Translations under genes and position numbers: made by a program | In this document: positions 34,280-42,276 of the stretch, piece by piece | Layout: each line of letters starts with the position of its first letter | Position numbering within the stretch: the stretch's first letter is position 1 | Source of the DNA: JBHGYD01 sp041920415 | GTDB taxonomy: Bacteria; Bacillota; Bacilli; Bacillales; Anoxybacillaceae | Direction of reading: 5' to 3' | DNA: 64,000 nucleotides | Assembly (NCBI GenBank): GCA_041920415.1 | Contig: JBHGYD010000021.1 | Location: forward strand, 1-64,000 | Notes under the pieces: generated by a model | Told to the model about the DNA's origin: nothing | Databases searched by the model: none | The model's input: the letters and a program-made list of their open reading frames with translations, nothing else

Positions 34280-34711
34280 GTGGAAAAAACAAACGGAACT
34301 CCGGTTCTTCTCAAACAAGTTACTGACATTCGAGATGGATTTAGAAAAGAGACTGTTGTATTTGAAACAAATGGTCTATACTACGTAAAAGGAAGTGCGG
34401 TATATTTAACGTTTGAGGAAGAGCAAGAAGTGGGGAAAGTGAAAACGGTGGTCAAAATCGCCGGCAAAGAAGTGACGGTGCTTCGTTCCGGTGCCGTTCA
34501 TATGCGCCATGTGTTCCGCAAAAGCGAAGAAACGGTTGGAAATTATCAAACCCCGCTTGGAAATTGGACCATGAAAACAAAAACAGACAATATCGAATTT
34601 CGATATAACGAAAAAACAAAAAAAGGGCAATTATTTTTATCTTACATACTCGAGCTGCAAAATGAGCAAGTCGGGCGCCATGCCATGACGATTACATTTA
34701 GGGAGGCGTAA
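34280..34711 (+). CDS. ywiB: DUF1934 beta-barrel protein YwiB
   Basis: A 143-residue cytoplasmic protein of the DUF1934 family (small beta-barrel, lipocalin-like), function unknown. The conserved parts are GLYYVKGSAVYLTFEEE, VGKVKTVVKI and a C-terminal RHAMTITFREA. The frame continues upstream to 34208, but that stretch is the promoter. GTG 34280, ten bases after AAGGA, gives the family length. argS starts 2 nt after its stop, so they are translationally linked as in B. subtilis. Confidence 0.85.
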   Translation: MEKTNGTPVLLKQVTDIRDGFRKETVVFETNGLYYVKGSAVYLTFEEEQEVGKVKTVVKIAGKEVTVLRSGAVHMRHVFRKSEETVGNYQTPLGNWTMKTKTDNIEFRYNEKTKKGQLFLSYILELQNEQVGRHAMTITFREA

Positions 34712-34713
34712 GT

Positions 34714-36384
34714 ATGAACATTGTTGAGCAAATGAAAGAGCGAATTAAAGAAGAAATTAAAAATGCGGTTTTCAAAGCGGGGCTTGCCACAGAAGAGGAA
34801 ATGCCAAGCGTCATTTTGGAAGTGCCAAGAGAGAAAGCGCACGGTGACTACTCAACGAACATGGCCATGCAGTTAGCGCGGATTGCGAAAAAAGCGCCAC
34901 GAGTGATTGCCGAGGACATCGTCAATTATTTCGACAAAACGAAAGCATCGATTGAAAAAATTGAAATAGCTGGTCCTGGTTTTATTAACTTCTATATGAA
35001 CAACAGCTATTTAACTGATTTAATTCCAACGATTTTAAAAGCGGGAGCGTCTTACGGGGAAACGAATGTCGGTCAAGGACAAAAAGTGCAGGTAGAGTTT
35101 GTTTCCGCAAACCCAACAGGAAATTTACATTTAGGACATGCCCGCGGAGCTGCGATTGGTGATTCATTATGCAATATTTTAGCGAAAGCCGGGTTTGACG
35201 TAACGCGTGAATATTATATTAACGATGCAGGTAATCAAATTTACAACTTAGCAAAATCGGTAGAGGCTCGTTATTTTCAAGCGTTAGGAATCGACAAGGA
35301 GATGCCGGAAGACGGATATTACGGTGAAGATATTATTGAAATTGGCAAAAAACTTGCGGATGAGTACGGCGACCGTTATGTTCACATGGATGAACAAGAA
35401 CGTTTAGCCTTTTTCCGCGAATACGGTTTAAATTACGAATTAGACAAGATTAAAAAAGATTTAGCGGACTTCCGAGTGACATTTGATGTCTGGTATTCCG
35501 AAACGTCTTTATATCATAATGGAAAAATTGATCAGGCATTAGCGACGTTGCGAGAGCGTGGTCATATTTATGAGAAAGACGGCGCGACATGGTTCCGATC
35601 CACGACATTCGGTGACGACAAAGACCGCGTCCTCATTAAGCAAGACGGTTCCTATACGTATTTGTTGCCGGACATTGCTTACCACCAAGATAAATTACAG
35701 CGCGGTTTTACGAAATTGATTAATATTTGGGGTGCTGACCATCATGGATACATTCCGCGCATGAAAGCGGCGATTGAGGCGCTTGGTTATGACCCTAACA
35801 TGTTGGAAGTTGAGATTATTCAACTTGTCAGCTTATATCAAAACGGGGAAAAAGTGAAAATGAGTAAGCGCACCGGCAAGGCGGTGACGATGCGCGACTT
35901 AATGGAAGAAGTGGGACTTGACGCGACACGTTATTTCTTTGCGATGCGCTCAAGCGACACGCATCTTGATTTCGACATGGACTTAGCGGTTTCCCAATCG
36001 AACGAGAACCCAGTTTACTATGCGCAATACGCTCATGCGCGCGTATGCAGCATTCTTCGTCAAGGAGAAGAACAACAGCTATCGTACGAAGGCGAGCTGC
36101 AACTAGACTATATTCAATCAGAAAAAGAAATCGAGCTATTGAAAAAGCTTGGTGAGTTCCCAGAAGCGGTATCGGAGGCAGCGTTAAAGCGGATGCCACA
36201 CCGCATTACGAACTACATTTTTGAACTAGCTTCTGCCTTGCATAGCTTCTATAACGCAGAAAAAGTATTAGACCCGGAAAATACCGAGAAAAGCCGAGCT
36301 CGTTTAGCGTTAATGAAAGCCGTACAAATCACGCTACAAAATGCACTTGCACTCATTGGCGTATCCGCTCCAGAAAAAATGTAA
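34714..36384 (+). CDS. argS: Arginine--tRNA ligase
   Basis: Charges tRNA-Arg. The 556-residue class I synthetase has the N-terminal Arg_tRNA_synt_N domain (about 1-90), the HIGH-type motif in NPTGNLHLGHARGA near residue 130, a KMSKRTGKAV motif near 386 and a DALR anticodon-binding domain at the end. The ATG follows GGGAGGCGTAAGT. Directly after its stop begins a 460-nt array of modular repeats, and its likely terminator lies 505 nt downstream. Confidence 0.97.
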   Translation: MNIVEQMKERIKEEIKNAVFKAGLATEEEMPSVILEVPREKAHGDYSTNMAMQLARIAKKAPRVIAEDIVNYFDKTKASIEKIEIAGPGFINFYMNNSYLTDLIPTILKAGASYGETNVGQGQKVQVEFVSANPTGNLHLGHARGAAIGDSLCNILAKAGFDVTREYYINDAGNQIYNLAKSVEARYFQALGIDKEMPEDGYYGEDIIEIGKKLADEYGDRYVHMDEQERLAFFREYGLNYELDKIKKDLADFRVTFDVWYSETSLYHNGKIDQALATLRERGHIYEKDGATWFRSTTFGDDKDRVLIKQDGSYTYLLPDIAYHQDKLQRGFTKLINIWGADHHGYIPRMKAAIEALGYDPNMLEVEIIQLVSLYQNGEKVKMSKRTGKAVTMRDLMEEVGLDATRYFFAMRSSDTHLDFDMDLAVSQSNENPVYYAQYAHARVCSILRQGEEQQLSYEGELQLDYIQSEKEIELLKKLGEFPEAVSEAALKRMPHRITNYIFELASALHSFYNAEKVLDPENTEKSRARLALMKAVQITLQNALALIGVSAPEKM

Positions 36385-36388
36385 TATA

Positions 36389-36510
36389 GAAAAGCGGAAG
36401 CGCCCTGCTTAGCCGCGATGGGCAAATGTTCTTCCGGAGCAAGAAGTCGCTTTTTGACTTCGCTCCGGAAGGTTATTTGACCCCGAGCGGCTGGGCGCTG
36501 AAGCTAGACA
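36389..36510 (+). repeat. Modular hairpin repeat, copy A (argS locus)
   Basis: Begins GAAAAGCGGAAGCG four nt after the argS stop and ends aGCTAGACA. Terminal arms AGCGCCC / GGGCGCT and AGCCGC / GCGGCT enclose a hairpin CTTCCGGAGC...GCTCCGGAAG with an inner GAAGTC/GACTTC stem. It does not look coding. Confidence 0.85.
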
Positions 36511-36515
36511 ATACA

Positions 36516-36685
36516 GAAAAGCGGAGGCGAGCGCCTAACGCCGAAGGAAAATGTTCTTCCGACGAGAAATGCTTGCATTTCGACGGAGGAAGGTTATTTT
36601 CCACTAGCTGCGCCTGCGATTACTCGGCGCATGTCAGCGAAGATGCTGATTCAAGCAGTTGACACGTTGCGAGCCGAGCTAGACA
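36516..36685 (+). repeat. Modular hairpin repeat, copy B
   Basis: Follows copy A after the linker ATACA. Caps GAAAAGCGGAGGCG and GAGCTAGACA; the core hairpin (CTTCCGaCGAGAAATGC...) is nearly the same as in copy F at rpmE. It carries an extra 3' segment. Confidence 0.85.
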
Positions 36686-36690
36686 ATACA

Positions 36691-36850
36691 GAAAAGCGGA
36701 AGCGGCTCAATTTCGCCTAAAAGCTGCCCACGTCCTGTGGGCAAACGGCGAAATGTCGCCATCCTGGCTTCTGCGACAGGCAAATGTTTTTCCGGGGCAA
36801 GAAGTCGCTTGTCGACTTCGCACCGGAAGATTATTTGACCCGAGCAGGGA
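36691..36850 (+). repeat. Modular hairpin repeat, copy C (3' cap lost)
   Basis: Again after ATACA. Carries a second module, TTTCGCC...GCCCAC-gtcct-GTGGGC...GGCGAAA, shared with copies D and E, followed by the CTTCCG-type hairpin. The 3' cap is degenerate after 36840. Confidence 0.8.
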
Positions 36851-36888
36851 GAAGATACCGATATAAATTTGATAGTACGGAATAAGAT

Positions 36889-36926
36889 GGGTATGACTGC
36901 TTTATGCAGACATACCCTCTTTTTTT
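36889..36926 (+). terminator. Likely native terminator of argS, displaced by repeats
   Basis: GGGTATG-a-CTGC-tttat-GCAG-a-CATACCC followed by TCTTTTTTT. It lies 505 nt after the argS stop and no gene lies between. Confidence 0.75.
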
Positions 36927-37034
36927 GCTCCTCATTTATTAAAGAGTATGCTAAGATATGTAAGGGCTTTCGATATGAGTAGATACATGTCGAATGGACA
37001 TAATGATATCATAAGCAAAAACGGAGGGGATAGC

Positions 37035-37202
37035 ATGAAAGAAATCATTATATCATTATTGACAGGTATGGTTGTTGGTTTTTTGTTTACTTTATTTAGA
37101 TTACCGATTCCAGCTCCACCAGCATTTGCAGGGATTTCTGGCATTATTGGAGTGTATTTAGGAATGAAAGTATTTCATTGGATCAGTTTTTTATGGAAAT
37201 AA
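37035..37202 (+). CDS. XapX-domain small membrane protein
   Basis: A 55-residue protein with two hydrophobic helices around a Pro-rich turn (FRLPIPAPPAFAGISGIIG), the pattern of XapX-domain proteins. Function unknown. ATG 37035 follows GGAGGGGATAGC; the longer frame to 36948 has no ribosome site. A hairpin terminator follows at once. Confidence 0.8.
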   Translation: MKEIIISLLTGMVVGFLFTLFRLPIPAPPAFAGISGIIGVYLGMKVFHWISFLWK

Positions 37203-37205
37203 CAA

Positions 37206-37234
37206 ATGTTGAGGGAATCGCCCTCAACATTTTT
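37206..37234. terminator. Bidirectional terminator between xapX-like gene and cardiolipin synthase
   Basis: ATGTTGAGGG-aatcg-CCCTCAACAT followed by TTTT. Confidence 0.85.
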
Positions 37235-38425
37235 CTATAACCATTCAGAAATAAGTGTCGAAAGCGATTCTTTTCCTCGCTCCCATACCGTTCGTTTTCT
37301 CAAAAAATCGAGCGTCAGTTGTTCTGAGTGAGTAAGGTCATTTTCAATCACTTTTTTTATTTGTTGCACAAATGGTTGGTTGTAAATGAAACAACTCATT
37401 TCATCATTTAGAAAGAAGCTACGTTTATCAAAATTAGCCGTTCCGATGTCACACAATTGATCATCGATAATCAACGTTTTTGCATGATAAAAGCCCTGAT
37501 AAAAACGATAAATATGCGCACCAGCTTTCAGCAAGCGATAAAAATAAGGGAAAGCAGCCTCTTTCACAAATGGGTGATCCGCTTTTAATGGAACGAGAAT
37601 AGTGATCCTCACATCGCGATCAAGGGCATGTAGTAATGCATTCATCATCTTTTTTCCTGGAATAAAGTAAGGAGTCCCAATGACAATTTCTTTTTTTGCT
37701 TTATTGATGATATGAATAAAATATTCCTCTAGTCCATCTCCGCTTGTAGCGAGAAACTGCTGGGTGATCGTTCCTTTTGTTGTTTCTGGGAAATATTTAT
37801 GATTTGCGTATAACTTTTCTTTTGTTGCTGCTTCCCAGTCATAGAGAAACTGTGTTTGTAAATCAACCACTCCTTCTCCCGTTATTTTTAAATGATAATC
37901 GCGCCAATCACCAAAGTCTGGATCTTGTCCAATATATTCTTTCCCGATATTAAATCCACCGATATATCCTATTTTTCCGTCAATGACGGTAATTTTTCGA
38001 TGATTTCTTCGGTTTAGCTGATAAAAGAAACAAGGAAATGTAGGTTTTTGGCTGTAGGCAAAGCGCACCCCACTTTCCTTTAAAGAACGAATCGTTTTTT
38101 TTGGAAGTCCAAAGCTGCCAACCCAATCAACGAGAAGTCGCACTTCTATTCCTTCTTCTGCCTTTTGTTTTAACAGTGCAAAAAAGCGTTGACTAATCTC
38201 ATCCGTTTTAACAATATAGAACAAAATATGAATATGATGTTTTGCTTGCCGAATCGCTTGAAAATAATCATCGAATAAATGTTTTCCATTTGTAAACAAC
38301 GTTAAGTCACTTTGACGTTGCGGATACTCTCTTCGCGCGGTGTTTGTACGTTTCCTTTTTCGCCCGAGTTGCTCATCTATGGTGATAAGCATGAATAAAA
38401 TGACAATCACCCATATAAAAATCAC
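37235..38425 (-). CDS. Cardiolipin synthase / phospholipase D-family protein (YwjE/ClsB-like)
   Basis: Membrane-anchored phospholipid enzyme. The 396-residue protein has one N-terminal helix (about 2-18) and two HKD motifs, NHRKITVIDGKIGYIGG in the first half and YHAKTLIIDDQLCDIGTANFD in the second, forming one PLD active site. The single anchor and length match the YwjE/ClsB group rather than the two-helix ClsA. Located before fadF and divergent from it, as in B. subtilis ywjE-ywjF. Confidence 0.88.
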   Translation of the reverse strand: MIFIWVIVILFMLITIDEQLGRKRKRTNTARREYPQRQSDLTLFTNGKHLFDDYFQAIRQAKHHIHILFYIVKTDEISQRFFALLKQKAEEGIEVRLLVDWVGSFGLPKKTIRSLKESGVRFAYSQKPTFPCFFYQLNRRNHRKITVIDGKIGYIGGFNIGKEYIGQDPDFGDWRDYHLKITGEGVVDLQTQFLYDWEAATKEKLYANHKYFPETTKGTITQQFLATSGDGLEEYFIHIINKAKKEIVIGTPYFIPGKKMMNALLHALDRDVRITILVPLKADHPFVKEAAFPYFYRLLKAGAHIYRFYQGFYHAKTLIIDDQLCDIGTANFDKRSFFLNDEMSCFIYNQPFVQQIKKVIENDLTHSEQLTLDFLRKRTVWERGKESLSTLISEWL

Positions 38426-38507
38426 GATATTTTCCTCCTGTTTCCATCGTTACTTATTAATGTACCCCATATGAAAAAAAATAGCAGGCTAGCTAACAAA
38501 AACATTG

Positions 38508-38536
38508 TTGACTGAATGCTCATTCATTATTAAAAT
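38508..38536 (+). promoter_or_regulatory. fadF promoter with an embedded FadR-type operator
   Basis: TTGACT (38508-38513), 17-nt spacer, TAAAAT (38531-38536). The palindrome TGAATGCTCATTCA (38513-38526) starts on the last -35 base and fills the spacer. It resembles the TGAATGA...TCATTCA site of Bacillus FadR, the acyl-CoA-responsive repressor of beta-oxidation genes. Confidence 0.65.
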
Positions 38537-38626
38537 AAAAGTGATAGGCATAATTCTGAAAATTTATTCTCTTGCTAATATTTTTTCATTAATATACCGA
38601 ATTAAGGGGGAAAGGGGCGTAAAACA

Positions 38627-40726
38627 GTGCATGGCTTATTGATAGTCAATTTTCTTGCATTCTTACTTGTAACGGCTTACGCTGTCTATTTGTTTACTTA
38701 TTTAGTGAAAACGCGTATCGCCTATATCAAATTAGGCAAAAAAGTCGAGTTTGACCAAAAAGTAAAAGAGCGCCTTCACAAAATTTGGGTGAATGTATTC
38801 GGCCAGAAAAAACTATTAAAAGATAAAAAAAGCGGAATCATTCACGTTCTCTTTTTCTACGGGTTTATTCTTGTGCAATTTGGAGCGATTGATTTTATCA
38901 TCAAAGGACTTGTTCCTGGGGCTCATCTCCCATTAGGTCCGCTTTATTCAGGATTTACGTTTTTCCAAGAGATTGTTACATTGCTAATTTTAATTGCGGT
39001 GTTTTGGGCGTTTTATCGCCGTTATATTGAAAAGCTTGTCCGCTTAAAACGAGATTTTAAAGCAGGATTAGTGCTCATTTTTATCGGGGGATTAATGCTT
39101 TCTGTTTTATTCGGGAACGGAATGAGCATGATTTGGCATGGTGAAGAAACGACATGGAGCGAGCCTGTTGCTTCACTCATCGCAAGCGCTTTCCAATGGG
39201 TCGGCGGTACAGGAGCAGCTGTTCTTTTCTATGTCGCATGGTGGGTTCACTTGTTGATTTTGCTCACATTCTTAGTGTATGTCCCTCAATCAAAGCACGC
39301 TCATTTAATTGCTGGACCAGTCAACGTTTTCTTCAGCCGTTTGTCCAAACCAAAGCTTGAAAAAATTAATTTTGAAGACGAGACGCAAGAATCATTCGGT
39401 GTCGGTAAAATTGAAGACTTTAAACAAACGCAGCTTATCGATTTATACGCTTGCGTAGAGTGCGGTCGATGCACAAACATGTGTCCTGCGACAGGAACAG
39501 GAAAAATGTTGTCCCCAATGGATTTAATTTTAAAATTGCGCGACCATTTGACAGAAAAGGGGGCAGTTGTCACGTCAAAAGCGCCTTGGGTGCCGACGTT
39601 TGCGTTTAAACATACAAGAGGAAATCAGCTCGCGTTTGCGGCACAAGGGGTAAAAGAGCAGGCGGCGGCGCTAGAAATGCCAAGTTTAATCGGCGATGTC
39701 ATTACCGAAGAAGAAATTTGGGCCTGTACAACGTGTCGCAACTGTGAAGACCAATGTCCAGTCATGAACGAACACGTGGATAAAATTATTGATCTTCGTC
39801 GCTACCTTGTATTGACGGAAGGAAAAATGAACCCAGATGCACAGCGGGCGATGACGAACATTGAACGTCAAGGCAACCCTTGGGGACTAAACCGGAAAGA
39901 AAAGGAAAATTGGCGTGAGTTGCGCGAGGATGTTCATATCCCAACTGTAAAAGAAATGCAAAAAGCGGGCGAAGAATTTGAATATTTATTCTGGGTTGGT
40001 TCGATGGGGTCATTTGACAACCGCAGTCAAAAAATCGCGTTAGCGTTTGCGAGATTGTTAAATGAAGCAGGCGTAAAATTTGCGATTTTAGGTAATAAAG
40101 AGAAAAACTCCGGCGATACACCACGCCGCTTAGGAAATGAGTTTTTATTCCAAGAATTAGCAACTAATAACATTGCTGAGTTTGAAAAAGCGGGTGTGAA
40201 AAAAATCGTGACGATTGACCCGCACGCATACAACACGTTTAAAAACGAATATCCTGATTTTGGATTTGAGGCGGAAGTATACCATCATACGGAACTGCTA
40301 GCGAAACTTGTGGAAGAAGGTCGATTAGTACCAAAATATGAAGTTAACGAAACGGTGACTTTCCACGATTCTTGTTATCTCGGACGCTATAACGAAGTAT
40401 ATGAACAACCGCGTAACATTTTACGTGCGATTCCAGGTGTGAAACTTGTCGAGATGGAACGGAACCGCGAAACCGGAATGTGCTGTGGCGCAGGCGGCGG
40501 TTTAATGTGGATGGAAGAAACGACCGGAAACCGTATTAACGTCGCTCGCACAGAACAAGCGCTAGCGGTCAATCCGACTGTCATTAGTTCCGGTTGCCCG
40601 TACTGCTTAACAATGTTAACGGACGGAACAAAAGCGAAAGAAGTGGAAGACAAAGTTGCTACGTACGATATCGCTGAGCTATTAGAAAGAGCGGTGTTTG
40701 GCGACCAAAAAGAAATCGTTTCATAA
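38627..40726 (+). CDS. fadF: Iron-sulfur oxidoreductase FadF (heterodisulfide reductase-like)
   Basis: Membrane-bound electron carrier that probably accepts electrons from ETF during beta-oxidation. The 699-residue protein has about five membrane helices in the first 240 residues (nitrate-reductase gamma-like), then two [4Fe-4S] motifs (CVECGRCTNMCP and CTTCRNCEDQCP), and two CCG domains (DSCYLGR ... CCGAGGG, and GCPYCLTM). It starts with GTG after GGGGGAAAGGGG. It heads a fatty-acid catabolic block and its promoter contains a FadR-like operator. Confidence 0.92.
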   Translation: MHGLLIVNFLAFLLVTAYAVYLFTYLVKTRIAYIKLGKKVEFDQKVKERLHKIWVNVFGQKKLLKDKKSGIIHVLFFYGFILVQFGAIDFIIKGLVPGAHLPLGPLYSGFTFFQEIVTLLILIAVFWAFYRRYIEKLVRLKRDFKAGLVLIFIGGLMLSVLFGNGMSMIWHGEETTWSEPVASLIASAFQWVGGTGAAVLFYVAWWVHLLILLTFLVYVPQSKHAHLIAGPVNVFFSRLSKPKLEKINFEDETQESFGVGKIEDFKQTQLIDLYACVECGRCTNMCPATGTGKMLSPMDLILKLRDHLTEKGAVVTSKAPWVPTFAFKHTRGNQLAFAAQGVKEQAAALEMPSLIGDVITEEEIWACTTCRNCEDQCPVMNEHVDKIIDLRRYLVLTEGKMNPDAQRAMTNIERQGNPWGLNRKEKENWRELREDVHIPTVKEMQKAGEEFEYLFWVGSMGSFDNRSQKIALAFARLLNEAGVKFAILGNKEKNSGDTPRRLGNEFLFQELATNNIAEFEKAGVKKIVTIDPHAYNTFKNEYPDFGFEAEVYHHTELLAKLVEEGRLVPKYEVNETVTFHDSCYLGRYNEVYEQPRNILRAIPGVKLVEMERNRETGMCCGAGGGLMWMEETTGNRINVARTEQALAVNPTVISSGCPYCLTMLTDGTKAKEVEDKVATYDIAELLERAVFGDQKEIVS

Positions 40727-40777
40727 TAAAAAGAAATAAAAATTTAATAAACAATTCGTATTTTTTAAAATAATTAG

Positions 40778-40920
40778 TATAATAGAGAGGAGAAGGTGTA
40801 CGAAAGGGTACACCTTCTCCTGAACATCCAAATTGAGCGAACGTTCAGTCTGTTGTTTGTAATCGTTTTCTTATTGCGTTTATTGTCTGCTTGAACTCAG
40901 GCGCCGCCTGGTTCGACATA
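40778..40920 (+). promoter_or_regulatory. Promoter and structured leader of the thl operon
   Basis: TATAAT at 40778-40783 with a poor -35. Transcription should start near 40790, at a 13-bp hairpin GGAGAAGGTGTAC / GTACACCTTCTCC (40789-40820) with no T-run. A palindrome TGAGCGAACGTTCA (40834-40847) follows, then a second hairpin GAAC-t-CAGGC-gcc-GCCTG-GTTC (40893-40914) just before the ribosome site. The palindrome suits a TetR-type repressor. Confidence 0.55.
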
Positions 40921-40941
40921 TATTTAAAGGGGGAGAGGAAT

Positions 40942-42123
40942 ATGGGAAAAACAGTCATTTTAAGTGGGGTACGTACACCGTTTGGAAAATTCAGTGGAAG
41001 TCTTAGCTCACTAACAGCTGCGCAACTAGGAGGGATCGCCGTTAAAGAGGCGCTCCATCGTGCGAATGTCAGTGGTGAACAAGTCGATGAAGTGATTTTA
41101 GGAACGGTTCTTCAAGGTGGACAAGGGCAACTTCCTTCACGGCAAGCTGCTCGCTATGCGGGCATTCCATGGGAAGTGAGAACAGAAACGATCAATAAAG
41201 TATGTGCATCCGGCATGCGCAGTGTGACGCTTGGCGACCAAATTATTCGTGCTGGCGATGGTGAAGTGATCGTTGCTGGGGGAATGGAATCGATGAGCAA
41301 TGCGCCATACGTATTGCCAAAGGCGCGCTGGGGCTTGCGTATGGGTGATTCCACCGTGAAAGATTTAATGGTACATGACGGGCTTACGTGCAGTTTTACC
41401 GGGGTTCATATGGGGATTTACGGTAGTGAAACGGCAAAAGAATTAGAGATTTCACGCGAAGAGCAAGATGCTTGGGCGTATCGCAGTCATCAGCGTGCCA
41501 TTGCGGCGATTGAAGCCGGGATATTAGCAGAAGAAATCGTACCAGTGGAAATTCCACAGCGCAAAGGCGATGCACTCGTTATCGAGCATGATGAGGCACC
41601 GCGCAAAGATACATCAATCGAGAAGTTAGCCAAACTAGCCCCTGTGTTTGATCCAACTGGCACGATTACGGCAGGAAACGCTCCTGGTGTGAACGATGGA
41701 GCCGCTGCGCTTGTTCTTATGAGTGAAGAACGGGCATTGCGTGAGGGAAGAAAGCCGCTGGCAACGATTCTTGCTCACACTTCCATCGCTGTCGAGGCTA
41801 AAGACTTTCCGAAAACACCAGGGATTGTTATTAACGAGCTGCTCAGAAAAACAGGGAAGACAGCGAATGACATCGACTTGTTTGAAATTAATGAAGCGTT
41901 CTCCGCTGTCGCATTAGCGAGCATCAAAATCGCTGGGTTAGATCCAGAAAAAGTGAATGTGAATGGGGGCGCTGTAGCGTTAGGTCATCCGATCGGCGCA
42001 AGTGGAGCGCGCATTATCATTACGCTTATTCATGAATTGAAACGTCGTGGCGGCGGCATCGGTATTGCAGCGATTTGCAGCGGTGGCGGTCAAGGCGATG
42101 CGATTATGGTTCAAGTTGATTAA
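40942..42123 (+). CDS. thl: Acetyl-CoA C-acetyltransferase (thiolase)
   Basis: Cleaves or condenses acetoacetyl-CoA / 3-ketoacyl-CoA. The 393-residue thiolase has the acyl-Cys in INKVCASGMRSV (near residue 88), the catalytic His in NVNGGAVALGHPIGASGAR (near 348) and the second Cys in AAICSGGGQGDA (near 378). ATG 40942 follows GGGGGAGAGG. The next genes, hbd and two acyl-CoA dehydrogenases, complete a short-chain beta-oxidation set. Two minimal copies of the modular repeat lie right after its stop. Confidence 0.94.
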   Translation: MGKTVILSGVRTPFGKFSGSLSSLTAAQLGGIAVKEALHRANVSGEQVDEVILGTVLQGGQGQLPSRQAARYAGIPWEVRTETINKVCASGMRSVTLGDQIIRAGDGEVIVAGGMESMSNAPYVLPKARWGLRMGDSTVKDLMVHDGLTCSFTGVHMGIYGSETAKELEISREEQDAWAYRSHQRAIAAIEAGILAEEIVPVEIPQRKGDALVIEHDEAPRKDTSIEKLAKLAPVFDPTGTITAGNAPGVNDGAAALVLMSEERALREGRKPLATILAHTSIAVEAKDFPKTPGIVINELLRKTGKTANDIDLFEINEAFSAVALASIKIAGLDPEKVNVNGGAVALGHPIGASGARIIITLIHELKRRGGGIGIAAICSGGGQGDAIMVQVD

Positions 42124-42125
42124 AA

Positions 42126-42176
42126 GAAAAGCAGAGGCGATCTAGACAATAAAGAAAAACGGAAGAGAGCTAGATA
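42126..42176 (+). repeat. Two cap-only copies of the modular repeat (thl locus)
   Basis: Unit 1 (42126-42148) and unit 2 (42154-42176) are 23 nt each: a GAAAAGCAGAGGCG-type 5' cap joined directly to CTAGACA or CTAGATA. The linker AATAAA matches the linkers between full copies. The first starts 2 nt after the thl stop. Confidence 0.7.
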
Positions 42177-42203
42177 GTGTTTCGAAATGTATGATTTCTT
42201 TAT

Positions 42204-42245
42204 CGAGCGCTGTTGTTTTGCAAAAAGCGACAGCGTTCGGTTTTA
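42204..42245 (+). terminator. Terminator-like hairpin between thl and hbd
   Basis: CGAGCGCTGT (42204-42213) pairs with ACAGCGTTCG (42230-42239), one G:U, followed by GTTTTAC. The T-run is weak, so partial read-through is likely. Confidence 0.55.
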
Positions 42246-42276
42246 CAAAATGGTTAGTTGATAGGGGGATGGAACA

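Noticed and set aside
36426..36662. A 78-codon open frame within the repeats after argS
   Set aside because: It lies wholly in hairpin repeats A and B, has no ribosome site, and the same repeat elsewhere has a different frame.
40789..40820. Hairpin as the fadF terminator
   Set aside because: No T-run follows; it sits at the start site of the next transcript instead.
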